DNA of 64,000 bases from 66-474 sp036759545 (GTDB lineage: Bacteria > Pseudomonadota > Gammaproteobacteria > Xanthomonadales > Rhodanobacteraceae), in NCBI GenBank assembly GCA_036759545.1, contig DAIOUL010000004.1, positions 1-64,000 on the forward strand, given 5' to 3'. Of this stretch, positions 1-8,384 are shown piece by piece; within the stretch, counting starts at the first letter, position 1, and each line of letters opens with the position of its first letter. The position numbers were made by a program, and so were the translations under genes. The notes under the pieces are model-generated. The model had not been told where the DNA came from, did no database searches, and saw only the letters and a list, made by a program, of their open reading frames with translations.

Positions 1-423
1 GAATCGGCGCTGCGGCAGATGGCGCAGAGCTATCCCTACGATTCGCACGACGACAGTAAGCCGAGTCTGCGCAGCCACGGCGACGAGATCACCACGCACT
101 TGCGCGACGAGATTCAGGAACGGCTCGGCAAGGCCGGCGTGAAGGTCACCGAAGCGCGCATCAGCCACCTTGCTTACGCGCAGGAAATCGCACAGGCGAT
201 GCTGCAACGCCAGCAGGCCGGCGCGATCATCGCCGCGCGCACGCGCATCGTCGAAGGCGCGGTCAGCATGGTGCAGATGGCGCTGGAGCAGTTGAGCCAG
301 CGCGGCGTGGTGGAACTGGATGAAGAGCGCCGGGCCGCCATGGTGTCCAATCTGCTGGTGGTGCTGTGCGGCGAGCGCGGCACGCAGCCGGTGTTGAATA
401 CCGGAACGTTGTATAGCGGTTGA
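1..423 (+). CDS. SPFH/band-7 domain protein, C-terminal part (truncated by window edge)
   Basis: The reading frame is already open at base 1 and ends with TGA at 421-423, so only the last 140 residues are visible. They contain a helical, Ala/Gln-rich segment (VTEARISHLAYAQEIAQAML, then IIAARTRIVEGAVSMVQMAL) typical of the region after the SPFH (stomatin/prohibitin) domain. Such proteins oligomerise on the inner membrane as scaffolds; the membrane anchor would lie upstream, outside the window. A small Arc-like gene starts 3 nt after the stop, a tight spacing that implies co-transcription. The family call is moderately secure because it rests on the C-terminal part only. Confidence 0.6.
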   Translation, partial: ESALRQMAQSYPYDSHDDSKPSLRSHGDEITTHLRDEIQERLGKAGVKVTEARISHLAYAQEIAQAMLQRQQAGAIIAARTRIVEGAVSMVQMALEQLSQRGVVELDEERRAAMVSNLLVVLCGERGTQPVLNTGTLYSG

Positions 424-426
424 TTG

Positions 427-603
427 ATGCCCGCTGAAAAAAAATCCTATCCGCTGCGCATCAGCCCGCAGGTGCTGGATGCCATGCAGCGCTGGGCCAA
501 CGACGATCTGCGCAGCCTGAACGCGCAAATCGAATACGTGCTGCGCGACGCGCTGCGCAAAGCCGGGCGAATCAAGCTCGAGCCGACCCGATCGAAAGAT
601 TGA
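427..603 (+). CDS. Small Arc-like ribbon-helix-helix DNA-binding protein
   Basis: This 58-residue ORF starts MPAEKKSYPLRISPQVLDAM. A lysine-rich start followed by a strand (YPLRIS) and two helices (PQVLDAMQRWANDDL; LNAQIEYVLRDALRKAG) is the layout of Arc/MetJ-type ribbon-helix-helix domains, which bind DNA as dimers. It begins 3 nt after the SPFH gene stop, so it is probably translated from the same mRNA. A transcription-factor or antitoxin role is possible, but no toxin is adjacent; I infer only DNA binding. Confidence 0.65.
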   Translation: MPAEKKSYPLRISPQVLDAMQRWANDDLRSLNAQIEYVLRDALRKAGRIKLEPTRSKD

Positions 604-615
604 TTCCTGGAGAAA

Positions 616-807
616 ATGATGGCTACAGACCGGCAACGTTTCGATTACAAGGTGGTCAAAGTCAAACCCGGGTTTCTCGGGTTTAACGAGCAGAGCACGC
701 AGGAGACGCTTCAGCAACTCGGCAAGGACGGCTGGGAACTGGTCAGCGCGGCATCGACGGCCCACAACTACTTCGGTGTGGTGCTGTTCCTCAAACGCCC
801 GCTTTAA
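616..807 (+). CDS. DUF4177 family small protein
   Basis: A 63-residue protein with the DUF4177 pattern: an initial strand (FDYKVVKVK), a helix (TQETLQQLGKDGWELVSAA) with the conserved GxDGWELV core, and a final strand (GVVLFLKRPL). ATG codons lie at 616 and 619, and a purine-rich SD (GGAG, 609-612) sits close upstream, slightly favouring the second ATG. It is 12 nt downstream of the Arc-like gene and likely the third gene of that small operon. The molecular function of DUF4177 is unknown. Confidence 0.75.
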   Translation: MMATDRQRFDYKVVKVKPGFLGFNEQSTQETLQQLGKDGWELVSAASTAHNYFGVVLFLKRPL

Positions 808-861
808 CCGCTTTCTGACCGTCTCGTGTCTATCCTGCACGTTTGACAAGGAGAATTCGCA

Positions 862-1359
862 ATGAAGATGCGCATCCTCGCTTTCGCGATCGGTATGACT
901 TGCGGCGTGGCCGCGTTCGCGCAGACCAGCGGCAACAAAACCGCGCCGCCGACCACCACGCCGCAGCAGTCGATCAACACGCTGTCGCCGCAGGCTTCCG
1001 CCGCGGCGATCGAATCCTGCAACGACAAGATGCGGGCGCTGCTCGCCGCGCTGGACAAGGGCGACTATCAAGGTGCGGAAATGGATTTCAACGACACGAT
1101 GAAGGCGGGCCTCACTCCCGATCAGTTGAAGCAGGCCTGGCAGTCGCTGCCGGCCAAGTTCGGCCAACCGATTTCGCGCGGCATGCCGCACAACAGCATG
1201 AGCGATGGCTACGTCGTGATCACGGTTCCGATGAAATTCCAGAACGGCGACCTCGCCGCGCAGATCGCCTGCGGCACCGATGGCAAGATCGCGGGCTTTC
1301 ACGCGATGACTCTGCCCGCGGCCGCGCCGGCCTCCACTTCCGCGGGCACGTCCGGCTGA
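862..1359 (+). CDS. Secreted DUF3887-domain protein
   Basis: 165 residues with a Sec signal peptide (MKMRILAFAIGMTCGVAAFA, cleavage after about residue 20), so probably periplasmic. A Pro/Thr-rich linker is followed by a DUF3887-like domain: a helix with LLAALDKGDYQGAEMDF, then LTPDQLKQAWQSLPAKFG, then strands ending in GYVVITVPMKFQNGDLA. A GGAG SD (849-852) precedes the ATG. Elsewhere DUF3887 is often fused to alpha/beta hydrolases, and here a hydrolase gene starts 2 nt after the stop, so the pair looks like a split version of that fusion. The function of DUF3887 is not known. Confidence 0.7.
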   Translation: MKMRILAFAIGMTCGVAAFAQTSGNKTAPPTTTPQQSINTLSPQASAAAIESCNDKMRALLAALDKGDYQGAEMDFNDTMKAGLTPDQLKQAWQSLPAKFGQPISRGMPHNSMSDGYVVITVPMKFQNGDLAAQIACGTDGKIAGFHAMTLPAAAPASTSAGTSG

Positions 1360-1361
1360 TC

Positions 1362-2354
1362 GTGCGCGCTTTCTCCGCAACCTTGGTAATTCTTGCAGCG
1401 ATGGCCGCGCCGGTTGCCGACGCGAACACACCGGCAGCCGCTTTCAGCGAACGCGACATGCAGGTGGGACAACCGCCACTCGCGCTCGGCGCCACCTTGA
1501 CGATGCCGCAAGGCCACGGCCCGTTTCCCGCCGTGGTGCTGGTCGCGGGTTCCGGCCCCAACGATCGCGATGAAACGATCGGCCCGAACAAACCGTTCCG
1601 GGATATCGCGCAGGGGCTGGCCGGGCGCGGCGTCGCGGTGCTGCGTTACGACAAGCGCACGAAGGCGCACCCGGAGGCGTTCGCCGGCAAGCCGTACACG
1701 ATCGACGACGAAGTCACCGAAGACGCCGTGGCGGCGGTCGCGTTGCTGCGCAGGCAACCCGGAATCGATCTGTCGCGCGTGTTCGTGCTCGGCCACAGCC
1801 TGGGCGCGCAAATGGCACCACGGATCGCGCAGCACGATCCGAACATCGCCGGCCTGATCCTGATCGCCGCGCCCGCAAATCCCTTGCTGGACGAGATGCT
1901 GCGGCAATTGCGCTATATCGCTTCGATCGATACGGCGCACGCGAATCAATTGAACGCGCAGGCGGCGATCGTCGAGGCTCAACGCGCGCAACTGGCGAAG
2001 CTCGATGCGTCGCATCCCGACGCGGTCGGGCCTCTGGGTCTGCCGGCGTCCTACTGGTTGAGCCTGCGCGATTACGACGCGGTCGCGGCGGCGAAGAAGC
2101 TCGCTGTTCCGATGCTGATCCTGCAAGGGGGCAGCGATTATCAGGTCACGCCGAAGGACGATTACTCGCGCTGGCAGGCCGAGTTCGCACGCGACCCGCG
2201 AGTCACGTTGCGAGAATATGCAGGCCTTTCGCATTTGATGATGCCTGCGGGCAGTCCGCCCTCACCGGCCGACTACGCCAAGCCCGAACACGTGGATGAG
2301 AGGGTGATCGCCGAAATCGCGCAGTGGATCGAGATGCAGAAACCACGTTCGTGA
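1362..2354 (+). CDS. Secreted alpha/beta hydrolase (esterase/dienelactone-hydrolase-like)
   Basis: Starting at GTG 1362 gives 330 residues beginning with a signal peptide (VRAFSATLVILAAMAAPVADA). An open frame extends further upstream, but only this start gives a signal peptide and avoids deep overlap with the preceding gene. Catalytic features are a nucleophile elbow GHSLG (Ser146), a probable acid in ILQGGSDYQ (Asp259) and His291 in GLSHLMM. The oxyanion-hole region is VVLVAGSGPNDRD. The substrate is unknown; related proteins are carboxylesterases or are fused to DUF3887 domains. It is translationally coupled to the DUF3887 gene (2-nt gap), so both probably act together in the periplasm. 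Confidence 0.8.
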   Translation: MRAFSATLVILAAMAAPVADANTPAAAFSERDMQVGQPPLALGATLTMPQGHGPFPAVVLVAGSGPNDRDETIGPNKPFRDIAQGLAGRGVAVLRYDKRTKAHPEAFAGKPYTIDDEVTEDAVAAVALLRRQPGIDLSRVFVLGHSLGAQMAPRIAQHDPNIAGLILIAAPANPLLDEMLRQLRYIASIDTAHANQLNAQAAIVEAQRAQLAKLDASHPDAVGPLGLPASYWLSLRDYDAVAAAKKLAVPMLILQGGSDYQVTPKDDYSRWQAEFARDPRVTLREYAGLSHLMMPAGSPPSPADYAKPEHVDERVIAEIAQWIEMQKPRS

Positions 2355-2388
2355 ATGCATCATCGCGCGGGAATTCCGGAGCAAACTC

Positions 2389-2736
2389 ATGGTCAGGATC
2401 TCGCTGGAAGGCGACAACTTCGTGTTCGAGGTCGAAGGCCTGCACAAGCTCTGGTCGCTGCGCAGCCGGCTGGAGATCCCGCGCCGGCACGTCCTGAATG
2501 CGCGCAGGGACCCGTTTGCGTTCCAGGAATCCAAAGGCTGGCGCGCCGCGGGCACGGACATTCCGGGGCTGTTCGCGGCAGGCACGTTCCGTTTGCACGG
2601 GGAACGCATCTTCTGGGACGTACGCAATCCGGACAATGCGGTCGTCGTGGAACTGCGCGACGAGAGCTACAAGGAACTGGTGATCGAAGTTGAAGATCCC
2701 GACGCAGCCGTAGCCCTGCTGTCCGGCAAGCAATGA
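2389..2736 (+). CDS. Conserved hypothetical protein, about 115 aa, beta-rich
   Basis: I do not recognise a named family. The protein starts MVRISLEGDNFVFEVEGLHK, has no signal peptide or membrane segment, and alternates short strands with a Trp/Phe-containing core (HGERIFWDVRNPDNAVVVEL; YKELVIEVEDPDAAVALL). The pattern suggests a small PH-like or barrel fold that may bind a ligand. Its TGA overlaps the ATG of the following VanY-type peptidase by 4 nt (ATGA, 2733-2736), so the two are translationally coupled. Codon use looks like its neighbours. Confidence 0.7.
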   Translation: MVRISLEGDNFVFEVEGLHKLWSLRSRLEIPRRHVLNARRDPFAFQESKGWRAAGTDIPGLFAAGTFRLHGERIFWDVRNPDNAVVVELRDESYKELVIEVEDPDAAVALLSGKQ

Positions 2737-3320
2737 GCACCACTCCGGCGCCTCCGCAGCGTTGCCGCGACGATGCGCAGCGGCGCGAGCTGGTCGAACG
2801 CGCACACGCGCTGGGCATTCCGCGCGATTACGCACGCATGCATCGCATGCGCCTGCAACGCGAACCGGCGCGATTGACGAGCATCGGTTCGGACATCCAC
2901 GGCCGTGAGCAATGGTTGATTCCATCCGCCGCGGGCGCATTCGTCGCAATGCGCGAAGCGGCTCGGCGCGACGGCGTCGAATTGCAGGTCGTCTCGGCGT
3001 TCCGCTCGATCGAATACCAGCTCGGCATCCTCGAGCGCAAACTCGCGCGCGGTTTGTCGATCGAGGAAATCCTGCGCGTCAGTGCAGCACCGGGCTACAG
3101 CGAACACCACTCCGGCCGCGCACTGGATCTCACCACGCCGGGCTTTGCTGCGCTGGAAGAGGAATTCGAAAGCTCGCCTGCGTTCGCGTGGTTGATGCGC
3201 AACGCCAAACGGTTCGGATTTGTGTTGTCGTATCCACGCGGCAACCGCCACGGCATTGCGTACGAGCCGTGGCACTGGTGCATGAAATCCCCTGTCCCGC
3301 TTGCAAGCAGCGCCGGCTGA
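2733..3320 (+). CDS. D-alanyl-D-alanine carboxypeptidase, VanY/peptidase M15B family
   Basis: 195 residues. The M15 zinc-peptidase signature is complete: SxHxxGxAxD at 123-132 (zinc ligands His125 and Asp132) and EPWHW at 178-182 (Glu178 catalytic base, His181 third ligand). The family trims the terminal D-Ala of peptidoglycan stem peptides. A preceding helix has the usual SAFRS motif (88-92). No signal peptide is visible at the chosen start, which is odd for a cell-wall enzyme; export may use an unrecognised signal, or the protein may act on cytoplasmic precursors. The start is fixed by the 4-nt overlap with the upstream gene. Confidence 0.85.
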   Translation: MSTTPAPPQRCRDDAQRRELVERAHALGIPRDYARMHRMRLQREPARLTSIGSDIHGREQWLIPSAAGAFVAMREAARRDGVELQVVSAFRSIEYQLGILERKLARGLSIEEILRVSAAPGYSEHHSGRALDLTTPGFAALEEEFESSPAFAWLMRNAKRFGFVLSYPRGNRHGIAYEPWHWCMKSPVPLASSAG

Positions 3321-3362
3321 CTGGAAGTACGGCGGAGTGTTCGCGGTCGGCCCGAGCGCGCC

Positions 3363-4352
3363 TTAGCGGTTCGCCGCAGCGCCCGCAGCTCGCCGGCTCT
3401 TGGCCAGGCTGGCAGCAGTGGTGACGGCGAGGATCGAGATGATGATGACCAGCGACAGCCAGGTCGGAATGGCCGGCACCAGATGGATCGGCTCGCCGCC
3501 GTTTAGAAATGGAAGACGGTTGCCGTGCATGGCTCCGACGATGAGCTTGATGCCGATGAAACCGAGCACCACCGCCAGGCCCAGGCTGAGATAAACCAGC
3601 TTCTTGAGCAGCCCGCCGATCAGGAAATACAGCTCGATCAGGCCGAGCAGGGCGAACGCGTTGGCGGTGAACACGATGTAGGGCACCTCGGTCAAACCGT
3701 AGATCGCCGGGATCGAATCCAGTGCGAACAGGATATCGGTCATGCCGATGGCCAGCATCACCATCATCATCGGCGTCAGGTAACGCTTGCCGTCGATGAC
3801 CGTGGTGACGTTCGCGCCGTCGTACCGATCGGTAGTGGGCAGGATCTTCTGCACCAAGCGCACCATGACGTTGGGCTCGTAGGTTTCGTCCTCGTCGTGC
3901 TTCTCGAACGCCAGCTTGAGTGCGGTGAGGATCAGGAACAGGCCGAAGATGTAGAACACCCAACTGAAACGGGCAATCGCTGCGGCCCCGATCAGGATGA
4001 AGATCGTGCGCAGGACCAGCGCGACGATGATGCCCACCAGCAACACCTTCTGCTGGAACGCCCGCGGCACGGCGAAGCTCGACATGATGATCACGAACAC
4101 GAACAGGTTGTCGATCGACAGGCTGTATTCGGTGATGTAGCCGGCGAAGAATTCGACGCCACGATCCCAGCCCGATACCAAGGTCATCCCGCCGCCGAAC
4201 AGCAGCGACAGCGAAACGAAGAATGCCGTCCACGCCCCGGCTTCCTTCATCGAGGGTTCGTGGGCGTCGCGGATATGCGCGAAGAAACTCAGCGCCAGCA
4301 ACGCGATGACCCCGGCAATCGTGATCAGCCATATCCAGACGGGTACTTGCAT
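3363..4352 (-). CDS. TerC/Alx-family integral membrane protein
   Basis: About 330 residues with roughly eight to nine membrane helices. It carries the TerC-family motifs: an acidic intramembrane site in TEYSLSIDNLFVFVIIM and a repeat-related ALDSIPAIYG. These are the paired Asp residues proposed to pass divalent cations in the LysE/TerC superfamily; E. coli Alx and MntP-like proteins export manganese. I chose ATG 4352 (MQVPVWIWLITIAG) because it begins just before the first membrane helix; an upstream ATG at 4433 adds 27 non-hydrophobic residues. No yybP-ykoY element was found upstream, unlike the second TerC-family gene in this window (43642). Confidence 0.85.
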   Translation of the reverse strand: MQVPVWIWLITIAGVIALLALSFFAHIRDAHEPSMKEAGAWTAFFVSLSLLFGGGMTLVSGWDRGVEFFAGYITEYSLSIDNLFVFVIIMSSFAVPRAFQQKVLLVGIIVALVLRTIFILIGAAAIARFSWVFYIFGLFLILTALKLAFEKHDEDETYEPNVMVRLVQKILPTTDRYDGANVTTVIDGKRYLTPMMMVMLAIGMTDILFALDSIPAIYGLTEVPYIVFTANAFALLGLIELYFLIGGLLKKLVYLSLGLAVVLGFIGIKLIVGAMHGNRLPFLNGGEPIHLVPAIPTWLSLVIIISILAVTTAASLAKSRRAAGAAANR

Positions 4353-4547
4353 CAAGGGATCACCGAGCTCGAACGGAGGAAAGAGCAGATTACATGCAGC
4401 GTCGGCACAACGGCCCGATGAAGCGTTCAGCATGAGGAACGAGGGTTCGCGCGCGATCTGGTCCAGCCGCTATTTCGCGGCGTGTATCTCCCGCACATGA
4501 TACGAAACCGGATGCCGCGTTCCCGGAACTTGTCGCAACGGCCAGCG

Positions 4548-5285
4548 TCAATCTTGCGACCGCTTCACCGCCTTGCCGTTCTTCTTCTTCGGCGGGTTCG
4601 CCGCTTCGCAGATTTTCCACAAGTAGAAGCTGGCGAGCGTGCGGTACGGCGCCCAGATTTCGCCGAACTCCTCCAGCTCCAGCGGTTTCGGCATTTCCTT
4701 CATGCGGTGCACGATCTGCGCGCCCTTGCGAATGCCGAGGTCGTGCACCGGCAGCACGTCGGCGCGGCCGAGCCGGAACATCAGCATCATCTCCACCGTC
4801 CAGCGGCCGATGCCGCGCACCTGGATCAGATGATCGATCAGTTCCTGGTCGCCCATGCGCGCCAGTTGTTTCTGCGTCGGCACGATGCCTGCGCGCGATT
4901 TCGCGGCGAGATCGCGCAGCGCCGCGATCTTGTTGCGCGACACGCCGGCCGCGCGCAGCGCTTCGTCGCTCGCGCCTTCTATCCCCGCGACCGTGATCTT
5001 CTTTCCGCGCGGCATCAGCTTTTCGACCCGGCCGACGATCGTTGCCGCGGCCTTGCCGGACAATTGCTGGTACAGGATCGCGCGCGCCAGCGCATCCACC
5101 GGATCGAAATGCACGTTGAAGTCGCGTTCGAGCGGGCCGATCTTCTTCATCCACGCCGCGAGTTTCCGGTCGCGCTTGTGCAGATGCGCAACGGCCAGTT
5201 CGTAATCGAAGCCGCGTGGAATGAGATTTACAGGCACTTTCGACCCTCGCTCAATTCGGGCGCTGCGTTTCACTGTCTTGGTCAT
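4548..5285 (-). CDS. DNA-3-methyladenine glycosylase II (AlkA/MAG type, HhH-GPD)
   Basis: 245 residues from ATG 5285 (MTKTVKRSARIERGSKVP). The helix-hairpin-helix is at about 154-164 (QVRGIGRWT) and the catalytic Asp182 lies in LPVHDLG, as in the HhH-GPD superfamily. The preceding motif AILYQQLSGKAA is characteristic of MAG/AlkA enzymes. The enzyme removes alkylated purines by hydrolysing the N-glycosidic bond, the first step of base excision repair. The upstream frame stays open to 5453, but that stretch is a palindromic repeat, so the start at 5285 is preferred. The C-terminus ends in a Lys-rich tail. Confidence 0.9.
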   Translation of the reverse strand: MTKTVKRSARIERGSKVPVNLIPRGFDYELAVAHLHKRDRKLAAWMKKIGPLERDFNVHFDPVDALARAILYQQLSGKAAATIVGRVEKLMPRGKKITVAGIEGASDEALRAAGVSRNKIAALRDLAAKSRAGIVPTQKQLARMGDQELIDHLIQVRGIGRWTVEMMLMFRLGRADVLPVHDLGIRKGAQIVHRMKEMPKPLELEEFGEIWAPYRTLASFYLWKICEAANPPKKKNGKAVKRSQD

Positions 5286-5315
5286 TCCGGACTCTTGCTT
5301 GCCAATGAGAGAAGG

Positions 5316-5367
5316 CTGGATTCCGGGTTCCAGCCGCGATGAAGCCGCGACTGGCCCCGGAATGATG
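5316..5367. repeat. Dispersed palindromic repeat, copy A
   Basis: Outer arms CTGGATTCCGG (5316-5326) and CCGGAATGATG (5357-5367) are inverted, with a roughly 30-nt GC-rich centre. It lies between alkA and the DUF423 gene and belongs to the same family as copies at 19946, 28891, 30478, 30568, 30943 and 59535. A half-site CATTCCGG also occurs at 5283-5290, at the alkA start codon. Confidence 0.7.
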
Positions 5368-5391
5368 AGCAAAAAATAAACCTGGTCGCTC

Positions 5392-5784
5392 TTATTTCCT
5401 GGCACCAAACAAGGATGCGCCGAGCGCAACCCATCCGGCGATGAAAGCCACACCGCCGAACGGCGTGACCGCTCCCACCCAGCGCGGCGCGCCCAACGCC
5501 AGCGCGTAGAGACTGCCGCAGAACAACAGCACGCCGATCGCGAAAAGCCACATCGCCGCTCGTGTAACGGATCTCGGCGGCCACATCATCGCTGCCAATG
5601 CGAACGCCAACGTGTGCCAGAAGTGGTACTGCACCGCGGTTCGCCAGATTTCCAGCGATTCCGGCGGCAACGCATTGCGCAACGCGTGCGCGCCGAATGC
5701 ACCGAGACCTACCGCGCTGGCGCCCAGAACCGCGAGCGCAGCGCCTTGCCCATTCCATCGCGGACGCACCGGCGCCGCGCTCAT
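5392..5784 (-). CDS. DUF423 family membrane protein (YgdD-like)
   Basis: 130 residues from ATG 5784 (MSAAPVRPRWNGQGAALAVL). There are four hydrophobic helices, and the N-terminal signature GLGAFGAHALR followed by W(R)TAVQYHFWHTLA is diagnostic of DUF423. The family is small inner-membrane proteins of unknown role. The start overlaps the stop of the preceding GldG-like gene (ATGA, 5781-5784), so it is translated as the last gene of the ABC-transport operon, although a functional link is not established. Confidence 0.85.
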   Translation of the reverse strand: MSAAPVRPRWNGQGAALAVLGASAVGLGAFGAHALRNALPPESLEIWRTAVQYHFWHTLAFALAAMMWPPRSVTRAAMWLFAIGVLLFCGSLYALALGAPRWVGAVTPFGGVAFIAGWVALGASLFGARK

Positions 5785-7598
5785 GCGAGCGGGCCTCCTG
5801 TCCTGCGGCGCGCGCGCCATGCGCCGTACGCCAGCGCGATCAGCGTCAGCAGGATCGGCATCAGCAGAATGTCGATGAACTTCAGGCGTGCGCCCAGCGT
5901 TTCGATATCCGCGTCCAGTTGCCGCTGCACCTCTCGCAACTCGGCGCGGATCTGCAATTTGCGTTTCGTGAATTGGTCAACTGCGGTCTTCTGAGAGGCC
6001 GTCGAACCATTGCCGCCTTGCGTCTGCAACGCGGTCAGGCGCGCCTCGGTGTCGGCCAGTTCCACCAGCAATTCGTTCTGCTTGGCCTTGAACTTCTCGT
6101 CGGCGGCACGGCGCAGGTTTTCCACGGTGGTGAACGGACGATCCGCGATGGCGCGGCCGCGGACGGAGATCAAGTCGGAGGGCCCGGCCAATGCATCCAC
6201 CGCATTGAGGAAGAAGTCGCCATTGTTCGCGAAGGCGTTCGCCGGCATCTGGCCCGATGAAGACTGTACCCACAGGCGATCCGACAGCACGTCGCTGTCG
6301 GCCACCAGCAGCACCTGGCATTCCGCTTTTGCGCTGGCCAGATGATTCGCGTCCGTGCGGCGTGGGAATGCGGAAGCAAAACGGCCGCTGGCGCGGGCGG
6401 CGATGGCGTAATGTTCTCCGCTCGGGGCGTAACCCGCATAAAGCGTCGCGGGATCGATCGCATCGCGCACGCGCTGCGCTGGAGCGAGCATGGCCCCGGC
6501 GGAACTCTGGATCAATGGCTCCAGCTTGGTATCGGTTGCCGCCGCGAGTTCGAAATGTCCCGCACTGGAAACATTGATCGTGCCGAGCGCCGCCGTCACC
6601 GGGTCATCGCGGTTCAAATCGCTGCCGGAAAATCCCAGCACCGCCGGATGCCGGATCGGGGCCGCGTCGGGACTGGGCTGGATGGTCAACGCACGCTCGC
6701 GATCGAGCACGACCTGATCCGCATCGAACTGCACGCCCCACGCCTTGAATAGACGCGGCAGGCTCGAAGCGCGGCCCGCGTCCAGCTCGACATCCGGATC
6801 GACGAATACCAGCAACTTGCCGCCGCGCAGGACGTATTGATCGATCGCGTACGCCGCATCATCGGACAGCGCGCGCGGCGCGATAAGCACCAGCACGCGC
6901 GTGGCCGGATCTATTTTCTTCAAGCCCTGCGGCTGCAACAGATGCACGTCGAACAATTGCCGCAACAACTGCAACGCCGTCCACGGGCGCTGCGCCTGGC
7001 GCGTCAGCGGGTCGATGCCGCCGGCTATGGCCAGCGAACTCAACACGTCCACGCGCGGCCTGGAGTTCTGGCTCAACTCCAGGATCAGCTTGGCGATGTC
7101 GTATTCCAGCAGCGGCTCGCGGTCCGGCAGGAAAAACGGAATCGATCCACTGCGCCCGTCGGCGAGGTTGCGCGCCGCCAGACCGAAATACAGTTTCTCC
7201 TCGCCGGTGTTGCCGGGCATCGCGCTCAAGCCCGCGGCGGAGGCGCGGTCCTCGTCTTCCGAGTAGGGCTGCGGGTCGATCACCCGGAAATGGATGTCCC
7301 CGTGCGAACGGCGCGCGATTTCCTCCAGCATGTCGCCGACGCGCTGCCGGTACGCGCGCAATTGCGGCAGGTCGCGGCTGGCACGGTCGGAAAAATACAG
7401 GGTCAACTGCAAAGGCTGGCGCAATGAGGAGACGATGTGCAGCGTGCCCGGCGAAAGCGTGTACAGCTTGTCGGCGGTGAGGTCGATGCGCGCGCCGCGC
7501 AGCGCGGTGGAGCTTCCCAGCACCAGCAGGATGTACACCACAGCCAGCAGGACCAGCGCGGCGGTCGAATTCAGGCGTGGACGCTTGCCCCAGTACAC
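5781..7598 (-). CDS. GldG-like ABC-type transport auxiliary protein
   Basis: 605 residues. An N-terminal membrane helix (TAALVLLAVVYILLVLGSST) is followed by a large periplasmic region and a coiled-coil stretch (AADEKFKAKQNELLVELADT, QRQLDADIETLG), then a C-terminal membrane helix (FIDILLMPILLTLIALAYGA). This is the layout of the GldG/ABC_transp_aux family, in which the soluble part has an IFT52-like fold (LTLYFSDRASRDLPQLRAYR). It follows the permease gene by 3 nt and overlaps the DUF423 gene. In Bacteroidetes the Gld ABC proteins support gliding; in proteobacteria the substrate is unknown. Confidence 0.85.
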   Translation of the reverse strand: MYWGKRPRLNSTAALVLLAVVYILLVLGSSTALRGARIDLTADKLYTLSPGTLHIVSSLRQPLQLTLYFSDRASRDLPQLRAYRQRVGDMLEEIARRSHGDIHFRVIDPQPYSEDEDRASAAGLSAMPGNTGEEKLYFGLAARNLADGRSGSIPFFLPDREPLLEYDIAKLILELSQNSRPRVDVLSSLAIAGGIDPLTRQAQRPWTALQLLRQLFDVHLLQPQGLKKIDPATRVLVLIAPRALSDDAAYAIDQYVLRGGKLLVFVDPDVELDAGRASSLPRLFKAWGVQFDADQVVLDRERALTIQPSPDAAPIRHPAVLGFSGSDLNRDDPVTAALGTINVSSAGHFELAAATDTKLEPLIQSSAGAMLAPAQRVRDAIDPATLYAGYAPSGEHYAIAARASGRFASAFPRRTDANHLASAKAECQVLLVADSDVLSDRLWVQSSSGQMPANAFANNGDFFLNAVDALAGPSDLISVRGRAIADRPFTTVENLRRAADEKFKAKQNELLVELADTEARLTALQTQGGNGSTASQKTAVDQFTKRKLQIRAELREVQRQLDADIETLGARLKFIDILLMPILLTLIALAYGAWRARRRTGGPLA

Positions 7599-7601
7599 GC
7601 G

Positions 7602-8384
7602 TCAACCTCTCTTCGTATCCAGCACGACCACGCACGCGGTCAGCCAGAACGCGATCGTCAGGATGAAGTACGCCATGTCGCGCAGGTCCAGCACGCCGCG
7701 TGAGATCGCGTTGAAGTGCGAATACAGGCTCAAGTCCGCCAGCGCATCGGCGAAGGCGGGCCAGCCCAGCGCCTGCAATGGACCCTGCACCAGCGGATAG
7801 CCCGCCATCAGCAGCAGGAAGCAGATCGCGACGGTCAGGATGAAGGCGATCACCTGGCTGCGCGTCAGGGCGGAGACGCATTCTCCGATCGCCAGGAACG
7901 CGCCAGCCAGCAGCAGGCTGCCGACATAACCCGCGACGATCACGCCATTGTCGGGATTGCCGAGATAGACGACCGTGAGCCACATCGGAAACGTCAACGC
8001 CAGCGCGACGCCCACGCAAATCCACGCCGCCAGGAATTTTGCGAGCGTAGCCTGCCATGGACGGATCGGCAGGGTCAGCAGCAATTCCAGCGTGCCGCTG
8101 CGGCGTTCCTCGGCCCACAACCGCATGGCCACCGCGGGCACCAGCACCAGATAGAGCCACGGATGAAACTGGAAGAACGGTTGCAGGTCCGCCTGCCCGC
8201 GTTCGAAAAAACCGCCCAGGTAAAAAGTGAGCGCACCGGCGAGCAACAGAAAGATCACCGTGAACAACCACGCCACCGGCGTGATCAGATAACCGCGCAG
8301 CTCGCGCAGCAGCACGCCCGCGAAGGCGCTGCCGTGCAGGCGCCGGCCGCGGAACAGGTTTTCCTCGGCGCAGCGGTCGTTCAT
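7602..8384 (-). CDS. ABC transporter permease (GldF-like, ABC-2 family)
   Basis: 260 residues with six predicted membrane helices. It starts with a soluble segment before LRGYLITPVAWLFTVIFLLL and contains the conserved ABC-2 loop MRLWAEERRSGTLELLLTLP, which couples to the ATPase. This matches GldF permeases. Its ATG overlaps the stop of the ATPase gene (8381-8384), and the GldG-like gene follows after 3 nt, so ATPase, permease and auxiliary protein form one operon. The transported molecule is unknown. Confidence 0.88.
   Translation of the reverse strand: MNDRCAEENLFRGRRLHGSAFAGVLLRELRGYLITPVAWLFTVIFLLLAGALTFYLGGFFERGQADLQPFFQFHPWLYLVLVPAVAMRLWAEERRSGTLELLLTLPIRPWQATLAKFLAAWICVGVALALTFPMWLTVVYLGNPDNGVIVAGYVGSLLLAGAFLAIGECVSALTRSQVIAFILTVAICFLLLMAGYPLVQGPLQALGWPAFADALADLSLYSHFNAISRGVLDLRDMAYFILTIAFWLTACVVVLDTKRG

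Noticed and set aside
843..1361. Upstream extension of the alpha/beta hydrolase frame
   Set aside because: It overlaps the DUF3887 gene in another frame and its translation is Arg-rich without motifs; the GTG at 1362 with a signal peptide is the better start.
4353..4547. Second yybP-ykoY riboswitch before the TerC/Alx gene
   Set aside because: The GGGAGTAGC and GGCGAGACT elements were looked for on the minus strand and are absent.
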